Below, in pieces: positions 9,767 to 17,850 of a DNA stretch of 64,000 bases. The position numbers were made by a program, and so were the translations under genes. The DNA is from an uncultured Pedobacter sp. GTDB taxonomy: Bacteria; Bacteroidota; Bacteroidia; Sphingobacteriales; Sphingobacteriaceae. Position 1 is the stretch's first letter. The number at the start of each line of letters is the position of its first letter. Under the pieces are notes generated by a model, which saw only the letters and a list, made by a program, of their open reading frames with translations, ran no database searches and was not told the DNA's origin. Where the stretch lies: the NCBI RefSeq assembly GCF_913776295.1, contig NZ_CAJYOJ010000015.1:1-64000 (forward strand). The letters are read 5' to 3'.

Positions 9767-10416
9767 GCAGTTTTAATTTGAATAAGGGAGACCGGTTCTC
9801 TCTGTCCAAGGCAGCACCAGGACTCACTATTGTAAAAATAGGAATGGGCTGGAACCCTAATGAAGAACCAGGCGGTCCGGAGTTCGACCTTGATGTTTCG
9901 GCGTTTTCGATCGGAGGCGATTTCAAGATCCCTTCCGACTCATACTTCACCTTTTACGGGCAAATCCGAATGGGTAACAAAATTGAGGATAAAGTAGAAA
10001 AAGGTCTCTTTAGGCCATTTACAGAAGACGGTGCCATTATCGGCGCCATTGATGATCCGGACGGGAGCAGAAGCGACGGCGACGATGATGAAGATATGTT
10101 TATCGATTTATCAAAAGTTAACCCTAAGGTAGAGCAGATTATTATCTGCTGCACCATCTGTAAATACCCTAACGACAATAAAAAAGACAGGAGAACATTA
10201 GACCTGAATTTTGGAAAAGTGAACGACTGCTACATCAGGATTGTGGATGAAAGCAATGGTTCGGAAATCCTGCGCTACGATCTTAAAGACCAGTATACAA
10301 ATGAAGATGCCGTAGAGTTTGGGCGTTTGTTCCGTGTGGGAGAAAGCTGGGAGTTTGAAGCAATGGGCAGGGCACATACAGGCAGTTTGCAAACTTTGGT
10401 TGATATGTACACCTAA
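9763..10416 (+). CDS. TerD-family protein (second of a tandem pair)
   Basis: This 217-residue TerD domain protein opens with the typical FNLNKGDRFSLSK lead and continues with GMGW (27-30), DLDVS (42-46), a very acidic loop DGDDDED (105-111) and IDLSKVNP (114-121). The acidic loops are the known calcium ligands of the family. It is longer than its neighbour because of an insert before the acidic loop. The two paralogues have clearly diverged, so they probably form a heteromer or have different partners. It starts inside the stop of the first TerD gene and is followed after 12 bases by the OmpA-domain gene. Confidence 0.93.
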   Translation: MSSFNLNKGDRFSLSKAAPGLTIVKIGMGWNPNEEPGGPEFDLDVSAFSIGGDFKIPSDSYFTFYGQIRMGNKIEDKVEKGLFRPFTEDGAIIGAIDDPDGSRSDGDDDEDMFIDLSKVNPKVEQIIICCTICKYPNDNKKDRRTLDLNFGKVNDCYIRIVDESNGSEILRYDLKDQYTNEDAVEFGRLFRVGESWEFEAMGRAHTGSLQTLVDMYT

Positions 10417-10428
10417 GAATAGAAAATT

Positions 10429-11139
10429 ATGGCATTCGATTTAAATAAAAACGATGGTGCTAAAACAGCCCCATCTAAATTTGATCTTTCAAAAGGAGAG
10501 ATTGAAAAAACCGCTGGCAGATCGAAGGGATGGCTACTTGGTTTATTCGGGGTACTGGTTGTTGGTGGTGGCATCTGGTATTATGCAACAGGTAAAACAG
10601 ATCCTGCAGCAAAGGCATCCATACCTGCTGTTTCTTCAAATACGGCTTCAGTTGTTGTTCCGGAAACACCAGCTAACAAAAACGTTGACGGTATGGATAC
10701 CACGGCTGTTATCCAGGCAAAATCACCTGCAGTAAAAGAAGATTTGACCATTAAAACCCGCCAGAAGGCAGCGCCTGTTAAATTACCAACCAAAGCGCTC
10801 AGGGATTTAAACCATAGCATACCCGTAACATTTGTACAGGGTTCATCATCTTTTGCAAACACTAATGAAGTTTTGATCAGGCGCATTGTGACTTATTTGG
10901 TTAACAACCCAATGGCATCCATACATATTGATGGTTATGCCAGCAGTGATGGTCCGATAGCGCTAAACCAGCAGATATCGCAGGCAAGGGCCGATGCCTT
11001 CAAAAATCACTTAAATGAATTAAATATCGATGCAAGCAGGATAAGCACCACAGGAAAAGGAATTAAAAACCCTGTTGCCTCCAATAAAACCGCCGGTGGA
11101 AGAAAAAAGAACAGGCGTGTTGAGATAACATTGCTATAA
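10429..11139 (+). CDS. Membrane-anchored OmpA-domain (peptidoglycan-binding) protein
   Basis: This 236-residue protein has one membrane helix at about 34-54, a Ala/Pro/Thr linker and a C-terminal OmpA-like domain (about 125-236). The domain carries IDGYASSDG (about 165-173) and the final N-x-x-R motif in KKNRRVEI, which in OmpA/Pal domains contacts diaminopimelate of peptidoglycan. It probably links the inner membrane to the cell wall. The cytoplasmic N-terminus has the phrases FDLNKNDG and FDLSKGE, which copy the N-terminal lead of the TerD proteins encoded just upstream. It is the last gene of the operon. Confidence 0.87.
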   Translation: MAFDLNKNDGAKTAPSKFDLSKGEIEKTAGRSKGWLLGLFGVLVVGGGIWYYATGKTDPAAKASIPAVSSNTASVVVPETPANKNVDGMDTTAVIQAKSPAVKEDLTIKTRQKAAPVKLPTKALRDLNHSIPVTFVQGSSSFANTNEVLIRRIVTYLVNNPMASIHIDGYASSDGPIALNQQISQARADAFKNHLNELNIDASRISTTGKGIKNPVASNKTAGGRKKNRRVEITLL

Positions 11140-11290
11140 ACCTAAATTCGATTAATATTTATTCTTAAGGACTAATCTTGGACTAATGAGTCTAGCGCGA
11201 TCGTTATGCTGAATTTATTTTACAAGTAGTGCTAGTATTTTTTAATTGCATTGTAGCTACTGCGTGGTCAGCATCTTTCCTCCTAGATAG

Positions 11291-11319
11291 ACCCTGAAAT
11301 AAATTCAGGGTGACGACCA
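11291..11319. repeat. Short dispersed hairpin repeat (CCCTGAA/TTCAGGG)
   Basis: CCCTGAA and TTCAGGG flank a short AT loop, followed by GTGACGAC. The GTGACGAC end is shared with longer intergenic repeats elsewhere in the window (near 32098 and 59011). It lies 150 bases after the OmpA gene and could also act as the operon's 3' hairpin, but it lacks a T run. Confidence 0.5.
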
Positions 11320-11403
11320 TGAACTAAAAATATCTTCAAGAGACTGTTTAAGGGTATATCAATTATCGGAATCAGGTTATTAGTTAATCATTTAAAAAAA
11401 ATT

Positions 11404-11610
11404 GTGGCAAAAAGAAGGACTAGGAAAACAAAACAAAGGGGTTTTAAAGAAACCTTAATCTTTTTGGGGATGCTTTTTAGCGGCATCCTCTTTATCATCA
11501 AAATCATTTTCGGGCGCATAGGCTGGGTAGAAGTTTTTGCGCCTGTAATCATCGTATTTCTGATCCTTTTCCTCCTCTCAGTATTAAGAACGGCAGTGCG
11601 GAAAATTTAG
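11404..11610 (+). CDS. Small two-helix membrane protein
   Basis: This 68-residue protein starts at GTG. The first 14 residues are strongly basic (Lys/Arg/Thr), followed by two hydrophobic helices at about 15-34 and 41-61 and a basic tail. Composition and membrane topology support a real protein over a random frame. It stands alone between the Ter operon and oppositely oriented genes, 264 bases from the former. No function can be inferred, and no homologous family was recognised. Confidence 0.5.
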   Translation: MAKRRTRKTKQRGFKETLIFLGMLFSGILFIIKIIFGRIGWVEVFAPVIIVFLILFLLSVLRTAVRKI

Positions 11611-11832
11611 TTAAAAAAAATAAAAACCCTGTGCTAAAGGTTATAGTTGGCCAGCTAGCGCAGTGGTTTAATGGTTAAACTTGTGGCATGGTAAAGTTTC
11701 CGCTAAAGTCGATCACACAACCAGCATAATCTAAATTAATTACGTTGTTTAAGAAGATCTTTACCGTATCATCATAACCGGTTGTTGGTATGGTAAATAA
11801 TTTTAGGGAAAGTTAGACTTCCCCTAAAATTA

Positions 11833-12102
11833 TTACAATTTTGACATCACACATTCAACAAATTGCTTTCTTGGTCTGGGTGCAGGCACTGTTTTGCAAC
11901 ATGCATCAATAGCATTCCTGATTTCTTGATCCGAATTGCTTTTGTGCTTTTTGATTTTGGCTACCAGGTAATCTACTTCCCATTTCTCTTCGCATGAAAA
12001 GAATCTACCATCTCTTCCATCTCTGATTTTTCGATTGTCGTAATCTTCCCAATCTTCATTTAAAATTCTTTGTGGCATAATTGATTTTTTAAGGTTTAAC
12101 AT
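11833..12102 (-). CDS. Small hypothetical soluble protein under the shared promoter
   Basis: This 89-residue protein is charged and contains a Cys pair (DACCK) plus a further Cys near the C-terminus (FVECVMSKL). No family was recognised. An in-frame ATG at 12078 (protein then starting MPQRILNEDW) is an equally good start, since an A-rich stretch precedes it. It has its own promoter (site D at 12120-12164) with the regulon spacing. The ATG at 12102 would leave about 17 bases after the -7 box, and 12078 about 41. Confidence 0.55.
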   Translation of the reverse strand: MLNLKKSIMPQRILNEDWEDYDNRKIRDGRDGRFFSCEEKWEVDYLVAKIKKHKSNSDQEIRNAIDACCKTVPAPRPRKQFVECVMSKL

Positions 12103-12119
12103 TATAGCTTTCGCTACCT

Positions 12120-12164
12120 TAAAAGTGCAAACATCAAGTCAGTTTATTTTACGGGAAACCACAG
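12120..12164 (-). promoter_or_regulatory. Regulon promoter site D
   Basis: Read on the - strand: CTGTGG-TTTC-CCGTAA (12164-12149), 21 bases, then CACTTTTA (12127-12120) in the -7 position. The left half-palindrome and the -7 box are weaker than at sites A and B, but the half-site CCGTAA and the spacing are exact. It drives the 89-residue gene. Confidence 0.5.
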
Positions 12165-12208
12165 GGGACCGTTTTACTTAATTATACTTTGTAAGCAGCA
12201 TCGGGCTG

Positions 12209-12733
12209 CTACTTTGCTAAAACATGCTTCATCCCTCGCCATTCCCATGGGGCAATCGCAGTGCTGTCCTGCCATAAACCTGTTTTGTTTTTCCTGGCGG
12301 TCATTTCCAATTGAGCATAAAGCGGATCGCTGGAGTACTTTTTGAAATGCCAGGCCATGCCCTGTTTAATCATTTCCTGATTGATTACCTGTTTTTTATC
12401 GTTAATCACCAGGGCGATCAGTCTTTTATAGCGGTCATATTTTTGGCCCTGAACCGTAACTATTCGTCCAAAGCATAAATCAGATAAGGCCTGTTTGGCT
12501 TGGGTACCAAAAGGCTGGTGCCTGCGTTTCTCGGGGCAATCAATATGTGCCAACCGGATTTTAACCGGGTGGTTCTGGTACAAAACTTCCATGGTGTCGC
12601 CATCTAAAATGCGGATCACTTTGGCGGGAAAAACCAGGTTGCTATAATCGATGCCTATGTTTCCAGCTGGCTGGATGAAGCATGACTGGAGCGTAAGCAG
12701 CAACAGCAGCAGGCTTACTTTTCCCAGGCGCAT
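12209..12733 (-). CDS. Lipoprotein staphylococcal-nuclease-like nuclease
   Basis: A thermonuclease (SNase) domain protein. Core motifs are VIRILDGDTMEV, KIRLAHIDCPEK and, later, DRYKRLIA with the catalytic Arg/Glu/Asp pattern of the family. It probably cuts DNA or RNA in the envelope. The start chosen is ATG at 12733, because it opens a lipoprotein signal with lipobox TLQSC; a longer frame to 12793 would add 20 basic residues and hide the signal. The start overlaps the end of the small Cys-rich gene by 19 bases. It appears to be the last gene of the TerY operon, so an exported nuclease would share its regulation. Confidence 0.82.
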   Translation of the reverse strand: MRLGKVSLLLLLLTLQSCFIQPAGNIGIDYSNLVFPAKVIRILDGDTMEVLYQNHPVKIRLAHIDCPEKRRHQPFGTQAKQALSDLCFGRIVTVQGQKYDRYKRLIALVINDKKQVINQEMIKQGMAWHFKKYSSDPLYAQLEMTARKNKTGLWQDSTAIAPWEWRGMKHVLAK

Positions 12734-12927
12734 AACGTTTTGCCGTCTTTTTTGGCTTTTTCGATATCTACCTTTACAATTTTGTAAGTACAATTACTTA
12801 ATCCGCGACAATTTGAGCTATTGTGGTATTTTTTAGCTCCAGGGCTGTTGCAGATGTATACGGTTGTAGTTTCTTTGCAGGTAACGTTTACGAAGAAGAA
12901 GATGATTAGGGAGAGGGTTTTCATCAT
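12715..12927 (-). CDS. Small secreted Cys/His protein
   Basis: This 70-residue protein has a signal peptide (MMKTLSLIIFFFVNVTC) and a compact body containing YICNSPGAKKYH, CRGLSNC and a C-terminal TLCAWEK. The regular Cys and His spacing suggests a small metal-binding or disulfide-bonded domain, similar in outline to the Ada-like metal-binding domains often found next to SNase-type nucleases. That likeness is a pattern judgement. The Cys at the end of the hydrophobic stretch could be a lipobox. Its 3' end overlaps the nuclease start, so the two are likely made together. Confidence 0.65.
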   Translation of the reverse strand: MMKTLSLIIFFFVNVTCKETTTVYICNSPGAKKYHNSSNCRGLSNCTYKIVKVDIEKAKKDGKTLCAWEK

Positions 12928-12942
12928 TAATGAAGTTTTATA

Positions 12943-13242
12943 TTATCTTGGTAAATTTTTTGTTTTTCTATAAATTGAAAGGATTAGTCCAATCGCCACT
13001 AACACATCTATCATATTCCATAGGTATCTACTGAATGCGATTTTAATTATGGGCTGAAACAAAACAGCCAACGCAGTGTAAATAATAGCGACGTTAAGAT
13101 GGCCTTTACTGCATGTCCGATATGCTAAAATTCCAAATCCTATCATTGCTAAAAACCTAACCAGTTGGTAGTAACCATAAGGCATATTTATAAGGCAAAT
13201 CAATAAGAGTAGTGCTAAGGAAACCTTTATTTTATTTTCCAT
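12943..13242 (-). CDS. Small multi-helix membrane protein (DUF6804-like)
   Basis: This 99-residue protein is almost entirely hydrophobic, with about four short membrane helices. The opening region with MPYGYYQLVRF followed by GFGILAYR resembles the DUF6804 family of small membrane proteins; this is from memory and not certain. It lies 35 bases after the DUF4407 gene and 15 bases before the small Cys-rich gene, so it probably belongs to the TerY operon. Function unknown. Confidence 0.6.
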   Translation of the reverse strand: MENKIKVSLALLLLICLINMPYGYYQLVRFLAMIGFGILAYRTCSKGHLNVAIIYTALAVLFQPIIKIAFSRYLWNMIDVLVAIGLILSIYRKTKNLPR

Positions 13243-13277
13243 TACAAATTATTTTTGAGAATAACTCTTCGTTAAAA

Positions 13278-14765
13278 TCAGGATGACTTTTCAAATTCAA
13301 GAATTTCATTTGTCAATTTATCTTTTAACTTTAAATAATTATCAGTTAATTCAAGTATGATATACTCCGTTTTATTGTCCAACAAATCAATATCAATTTC
13401 ATGTTTACTCCTATATCCCCATTCTCCCTTATTGTATTGATTATTTTTGAGGTGAAGTAAGGAATTTCCCTTTAACGAGCCATTATGGAAATAATATTCA
13501 GTATTATCTACCGCCCCCTTCTGCATCCAAAATATGCCAGATATCTTGTTATCAGATTCAGTAAGCAGACCTGGATTCTGGAAATTGGTATTGGTTGTTA
13601 TGTATTGAGGCTTTTGATTTGATTTTAACTTATTCAGCTCGTCATCATACCACTTTTTCACTGCTATTTTAGCAAGATTTGCCTGTTTTTGAGAAATGTC
13701 TTGAAGAAGACTTTCATTTGCTTTTATCTCCGCATCGAGTTTAGTTTTATTTATTAAAAGCCGAGTTTCACTTTTGAGCTTAGTTATTTTGTCTATTTCT
13801 TCCAAAAGATTATTTATCTCAGAATTTTTGTCTGAAATAATTCTCTTTTGCTCAATAAAAACTTCGTATTCCATTCTGTCTAAAATTTCATCATAAGGCC
13901 CTCTTGGAATCATGAGTTTAACAATTAAAGGAAGTATTTCAAGCGAAATAAAAAGCAAAGTTATCACCCAATGGAATACACCAAGTTCATACAACGCACC
14001 AATCCGCATTTCTGCTCCATCAAATTTTTGTATAATTCCCTTATCATATAATTTTTCAATAGATAATCCATCTTGACTATTCATTAATTCATCATTCAAT
14101 TTTACAAGATTGGAATTTAGTGAATCAACTAATTGGCTATAACGAAAAGATTTAGTTTCCCATTCTTTTGCTTTTGGTCCATACCTTTTTATTCCTGTTA
14201 GGCCTTTTCCATTTTTTTCTGCAACTGCCTTTGCATAAGCATCATCTCTTAATGATGTATTTAGCACTATCTGTTCTTTCGTATTTGCAATCTGATTTTT
14301 AAGAGGGATGGTTGTTTGATTATTCAGCCCAATTTGTTGACTAAGAATTTTCTCTTCAATTTTTTGGGTAATTTCTTTTTCAAAAAACTTCATCTCTAAA
14401 GGGGTTGATATGACAATTCCTATAAACAAAGCGAGAATAAACCTTGGGTATGCTTTTTGTAATTCATTCTTTAAAACTCCTGTTTTACGAATAGTGGATA
14501 CAATATTTCTATCTACAGTAAAAATAATTATACCCCATAAAATGCCGCATAATAGGTATTGCCAATGAATATCGAAAGATAGCTCATTTGCGTTTTTCTT
14601 TGCGAATGCATAAGTTATAAAGAAAGTCGAAGATATAACTGATAGGATTGACACAAAAAATACCGCCATTCCCATTCCAATAAATTTTCCTTTTTCAATA
14701 GGACATTCTGAGAGGACTTGTTTTTTTGCGCCACTACACCAAATAAAAAAATCTCCAATTATCAT
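13278..14765 (-). CDS. DUF4407 membrane protein with coiled coil
   Basis: This 495-residue protein begins with a short cytoplasmic segment containing FFIWCSGA, then three membrane helices (about 29-55, 65-85, 107-125). A long coiled region and a fourth helix near 240-265 follow, then another coiled coil to about 370 and a C-terminal beta-rich tail. FIWCSGA and VDRNIV are shared with the second DUF4407 protein in this window (43925-45049), which confirms the family. The biochemical role of DUF4407 is unknown. It overlaps the kinase gene by four bases (ATGA) and is probably its membrane effector or receptor. Confidence 0.82.
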   Translation of the reverse strand: MIIGDFFIWCSGAKKQVLSECPIEKGKFIGMGMAVFFVSILSVISSTFFITYAFAKKNANELSFDIHWQYLLCGILWGIIIFTVDRNIVSTIRKTGVLKNELQKAYPRFILALFIGIVISTPLEMKFFEKEITQKIEEKILSQQIGLNNQTTIPLKNQIANTKEQIVLNTSLRDDAYAKAVAEKNGKGLTGIKRYGPKAKEWETKSFRYSQLVDSLNSNLVKLNDELMNSQDGLSIEKLYDKGIIQKFDGAEMRIGALYELGVFHWVITLLFISLEILPLIVKLMIPRGPYDEILDRMEYEVFIEQKRIISDKNSEINNLLEEIDKITKLKSETRLLINKTKLDAEIKANESLLQDISQKQANLAKIAVKKWYDDELNKLKSNQKPQYITTNTNFQNPGLLTESDNKISGIFWMQKGAVDNTEYYFHNGSLKGNSLLHLKNNQYNKGEWGYRSKHEIDIDLLDNKTEYIILELTDNYLKLKDKLTNEILEFEKSS

Positions 14766-16261
14766 AATATATGTTTTATTTGATCTAATACTTGCGATAT
14801 CCGATGAATCTTAGGATTCTCCTTAATAAGCTTTTCTGATGTCAGTGAAATATTATTTGTTTCAATATTGATTGATAAATCAAGGTTAAAGCCTTGAAAG
14901 GTCAACCTATCCATACTGTAGTATTGTTGAATCTCTGGAGTGGGTACTATTAAGGATTCTATTATCGGGGTTGGAAAGACTTTAATCTCCAATTGTGATT
15001 CCGTTTGCCCGTAATACCCTATTGCTGTAAGCTTAAATTTTTGATTTTTAGCAGGCTTAGTTTTCACCGAACCCTTAGATTTTAATTGGCCTAAGTTTGG
15101 ATCGATTTCAATTGTATGTGCATTCTCAACTTCCCAACTCAGTTCCACATCCAAACTATCAATAATTGCATTTTTATCAGTTCTAAAGAATAGGATTTTT
15201 GGCGGTTGTTGTATTGCAAATAGGGCAGATTTCCAATCGCTGTAAGAAGTTCTAGCAACAGGGTTTTTGTACCCGAAATTTATCGTATGAGCCAGCTTTT
15301 CTCTAACTAGCTGTGGTATTGCTAAGTTAAGCCAAGGTAAATATTGATCGTAAATGGCTTCATTTGCTTTTTGAAAGTAGGACGCACTTTTGTTAATATC
15401 AGGCCATTGATTTTGAGGAGTAAAATACTGCTTTGATATCCTAGGAGATAATTCCGTTAAGAAGAATAATGGATGGAATGTGGTCATTAGATAATGAATG
15501 CCAACAGCAACAGACCATCTATCAGAATAAACATCAACTTTTATTTTATCCCCTAGTTGTATATTTGTTTGTTGCTCCCATATCTCAGGTGCAACCCAAT
15601 CGTTCGCAGCACCCCAAGTTGATGGCTCGTCATCTGGGTTTTCAGTTATAACCCCGCTATCAAAATCAATTATAGCGACTTGTCCCAATGTCAAGTTGAT
15701 AAATAACGCCTCCGGCTTTAAATCTGCGTGTATAAATTGAAAATCTTCCAATACTTTAAATGCTGAAACCAATTGATAGGCTATTTGCATTTTTTTTTCA
15801 ATTGGAAAGTTTTGATATTGGGCCAAATATGACGGATTTTGCAAGAAATGCTGGAACTCAGTAAAACCAAGGCTTACAAGGTTGTCTGCCATAAATCCAG
15901 AGATTTGATTCCCGTTAACGACTCCCTTAAAACTGTATTGTGGTATCCCAGCGAAAGCAGGATAAATTTCTATAATGTCTTGACTTTTTTGTGCCAAGAG
16001 TGTCTGGTTTTCATTGTTGACTTTTTTCTGAAGTCTTTGCGTAGTTTTGAAGCTGTGCTCTTCAGAACCTTTTAGATTGTCTTTGAAAATTTTGACAACC
16101 AATTTTTTAACCGTAGGAATTCCATTAATGGAAATGCAGTGATAAACTTCTCCAAATCCACCAACGGCAAATGGCTTGTCTTCGATTTCGATTGAATTTA
16201 CAAGATCAAACTCTGTCCTGATGCCGCTTGATAAGCCACTGTTAACTAATATCTTCTTCAT
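14762..16261 (-). CDS. Atypical Ser/Thr protein kinase of the TerY-phosphatase-kinase triad
   Basis: A kinase domain covers about residues 25-330: Gly loop VGGFGEVY (33-40), Lys57 in VVKIF, catalytic loop HADLKPEA with Asp180, DFD in place of DFG (199-201) and an APE motif (224-226). The magnesium-binding Asn of the usual HRDxKxxN loop is Ala185, and the DFG Gly is Asp. The enzyme may therefore be weak, altered or a pseudokinase, although Lys57, Asp180 and Asp199 remain. The C-terminal part looks like an Ig-type beta domain. It overlaps the phosphatase gene by 20 bases. Kinase, PP2C and TerY form the known 'TerY-P' triad. Confidence 0.85.
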   Translation of the reverse strand: MKKILVNSGLSSGIRTEFDLVNSIEIEDKPFAVGGFGEVYHCISINGIPTVKKLVVKIFKDNLKGSEEHSFKTTQRLQKKVNNENQTLLAQKSQDIIEIYPAFAGIPQYSFKGVVNGNQISGFMADNLVSLGFTEFQHFLQNPSYLAQYQNFPIEKKMQIAYQLVSAFKVLEDFQFIHADLKPEALFINLTLGQVAIIDFDSGVITENPDDEPSTWGAANDWVAPEIWEQQTNIQLGDKIKVDVYSDRWSVAVGIHYLMTTFHPLFFLTELSPRISKQYFTPQNQWPDINKSASYFQKANEAIYDQYLPWLNLAIPQLVREKLAHTINFGYKNPVARTSYSDWKSALFAIQQPPKILFFRTDKNAIIDSLDVELSWEVENAHTIEIDPNLGQLKSKGSVKTKPAKNQKFKLTAIGYYGQTESQLEIKVFPTPIIESLIVPTPEIQQYYSMDRLTFQGFNLDLSINIETNNISLTSEKLIKENPKIHRISQVLDQIKHIL

Positions 16262-17150
16262 TTATAGGGTTGCTTTTCAGCTGTTTCTCATAAATCGTCT
16301 GATGATATCCTATTGTATTTTCTGAAATTATAATACCAATGGTCGTATCATCATGCATGATAGTTTTTTCTTTTAATTCACATAGATATTGGATTAAAAC
16401 ATGTTCGAGATCTTCGGCCGTCGAATCCTTGGGATTTCTGCTAAGAAAATTTGAAAGTTGCGAATAAAGAATTGGCATGGTTTCTTCTCCCTTAATCCAT
16501 ATCGTATTATTTGAGTCTTTCCCAATTGGGATGGCATCATTACTAAATACACCGTCTGTGGTGGCTAAAATTATTTCGCCAGGTGGGAATTGATTTTTGT
16601 TTAAAATCAAGATAGTTGGTAGGTACTGTCTATCCGATATCGATAGATAACGATATAAGGCAGCTTTCCCGTCTTGTTCAATCGTATGTGGATTTAACAA
16701 GTTTACCGAATTCCATGGTAGATAGAAGTTTTTGCTAAATGTATTGAACCTACCATCTACATGCCATATAGATCCATTGCCAGAATATGCAATAAGATAT
16801 GTATTGTCACAATCGAGGATGCAAATAAGAGTTGTACCTAGTGAGGAGTTCTTGTCAATCGTATTAAAGTCAAACTCACTACTATTTTTGGCAAATTCCA
16901 TTAAAGATACTTTGACATCTTTATATAGTATTTCAAGATTTAGTTCTTCAATTGTTTGTATTTGTTCTATTAGTTCTTTTAATTTACTAGAACAAAATTT
17001 AGCAGCAATCTCTGATTTGAAGTGAGAACCAATGCCATCAGCTATAATTACACCAGAAATACCTAAAAGTTTGTTCTTCACTACTAGGCAAAAATCTTGA
17101 TTTATACTATTTTTGTTCGTCTCAGTCGCGCATGCTATTAGCTTTCCCAT
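16242..17150 (-). CDS. PP2C-family Ser/Thr phosphatase of the TerY-P triad
   Basis: This 302-residue protein has PP2C metal-site motifs: NQDF with Asp19, the ADGIG motif with Asp38-Gly39, TTDGVF in the second half and HDDTTIG near the end. These residues bind the two metal ions of the family. It should remove phosphate placed by the neighbouring kinase, or act on TerY itself. It starts two bases after the TerY stop and overlaps the kinase gene, which indicates tight co-expression of the three. Confidence 0.87.
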   Translation of the reverse strand: MGKLIACATETNKNSINQDFCLVVKNKLLGISGVIIADGIGSHFKSEIAAKFCSSKLKELIEQIQTIEELNLEILYKDVKVSLMEFAKNSSEFDFNTIDKNSSLGTTLICILDCDNTYLIAYSGNGSIWHVDGRFNTFSKNFYLPWNSVNLLNPHTIEQDGKAALYRYLSISDRQYLPTILILNKNQFPPGEIILATTDGVFSNDAIPIGKDSNNTIWIKGEETMPILYSQLSNFLSRNPKDSTAEDLEHVLIQYLCELKEKTIMHDDTTIGIIISENTIGYHQTIYEKQLKSNPINEEDIS

Positions 17151-17152
17151 GT

Positions 17153-17815
17153 TTAGTCAATTTTAATTCCAGCTGATTGGCTGATTGAACGTTCAAAGAA
17201 AGCCCTTAATGCTTCACCATCATAAACTGTTGTGTAGAAGGTAGCCGGATCTGTACTAACTTCCTTTAATACTTTCTGAGCATCAGTACTCGTTTCACCA
17301 ACAGTTCCAAAATATGCGCAAGCTATGTTTATCTTTGGATTTGACTTTAGATTTGCTGCAACACTAATAGTTGTTTGAGGTTGGAAACACATACCATCAG
17401 ACATCAGTAGTATTAGTACTTTATGAGGTACTCCGTCTATTGGGTTACTGTTTAAGAAACTTTCGGCAAGTTTCTTTGCTTCATTTAATGCTTCAAAAAT
17501 TTGTGTTCCACCACCTTTTCCAATAGTCGGATCATAGTCCTCACCCATTAGGCGATTAAAGTCGAAGGATGTTGGTGGTAATGTCACCGTAGCAGTTTCG
17601 TCAAATTTTATACAGGCAAAAGAAAAATTCTGTTTTACGCGACTAACATTTAGTCGGTTGAATAATTCTACCACACCAGAATTAACCTCTTTTGCTTTTG
17701 TCGAGTTCATAGGGGCTTTGTCTGTCATTGAGCCACTGCCATCTAAAACGAGAATGCCCAGTTGATGAAAGTACCTCGGTATTACCGGAGTTCCAATAGG
17801 AGCGTTTGTTTCCAT
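17153..17815 (-). CDS. TerY-like von Willebrand factor A protein
   Basis: This 220-residue protein is a single vWA domain with a complete metal-ion-dependent adhesion site: DGSGS (25-29), the Thr in GGGTQIFEAL and the Asp in LLMSDGM. TerY-type vWA proteins sit next to PP2C and kinase genes in tellurium-resistance-related clusters, and are thought to be phosphorylated or to present metal-dependent binding surfaces. There is no signal peptide, so it is cytoplasmic. It is the first gene of the operon behind promoter site B, which closely matches that of the TerD operon. Confidence 0.88.
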   Translation of the reverse strand: METNAPIGTPVIPRYFHQLGILVLDGSGSMTDKAPMNSTKAKEVNSGVVELFNRLNVSRVKQNFSFACIKFDETATVTLPPTSFDFNRLMGEDYDPTIGKGGGTQIFEALNEAKKLAESFLNSNPIDGVPHKVLILLMSDGMCFQPQTTISVAANLKSNPKINIACAYFGTVGETSTDAQKVLKEVSTDPATFYTTVYDGEALRAFFERSISQSAGIKID

Positions 17816-17850
17816 TTTAATTTAAGATAAAGTTGATAATGTTAACTATT

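Noticed and set aside
11651-11730. tRNA-like stretch (GGCCAGC-TA-GCGCAGTGG start, TCGATCAC later)
   Set aside because: The start resembles an acceptor and D-arm, but no 7-bp acceptor pairing, anticodon stem or T-stem can be closed. At best it is a decayed remnant.
12733-12793. Longer start for the SNase gene
   Set aside because: The extra 20 residues are basic and precede a clear lipoprotein signal that begins at 12733; they also extend into the small Cys-rich gene.
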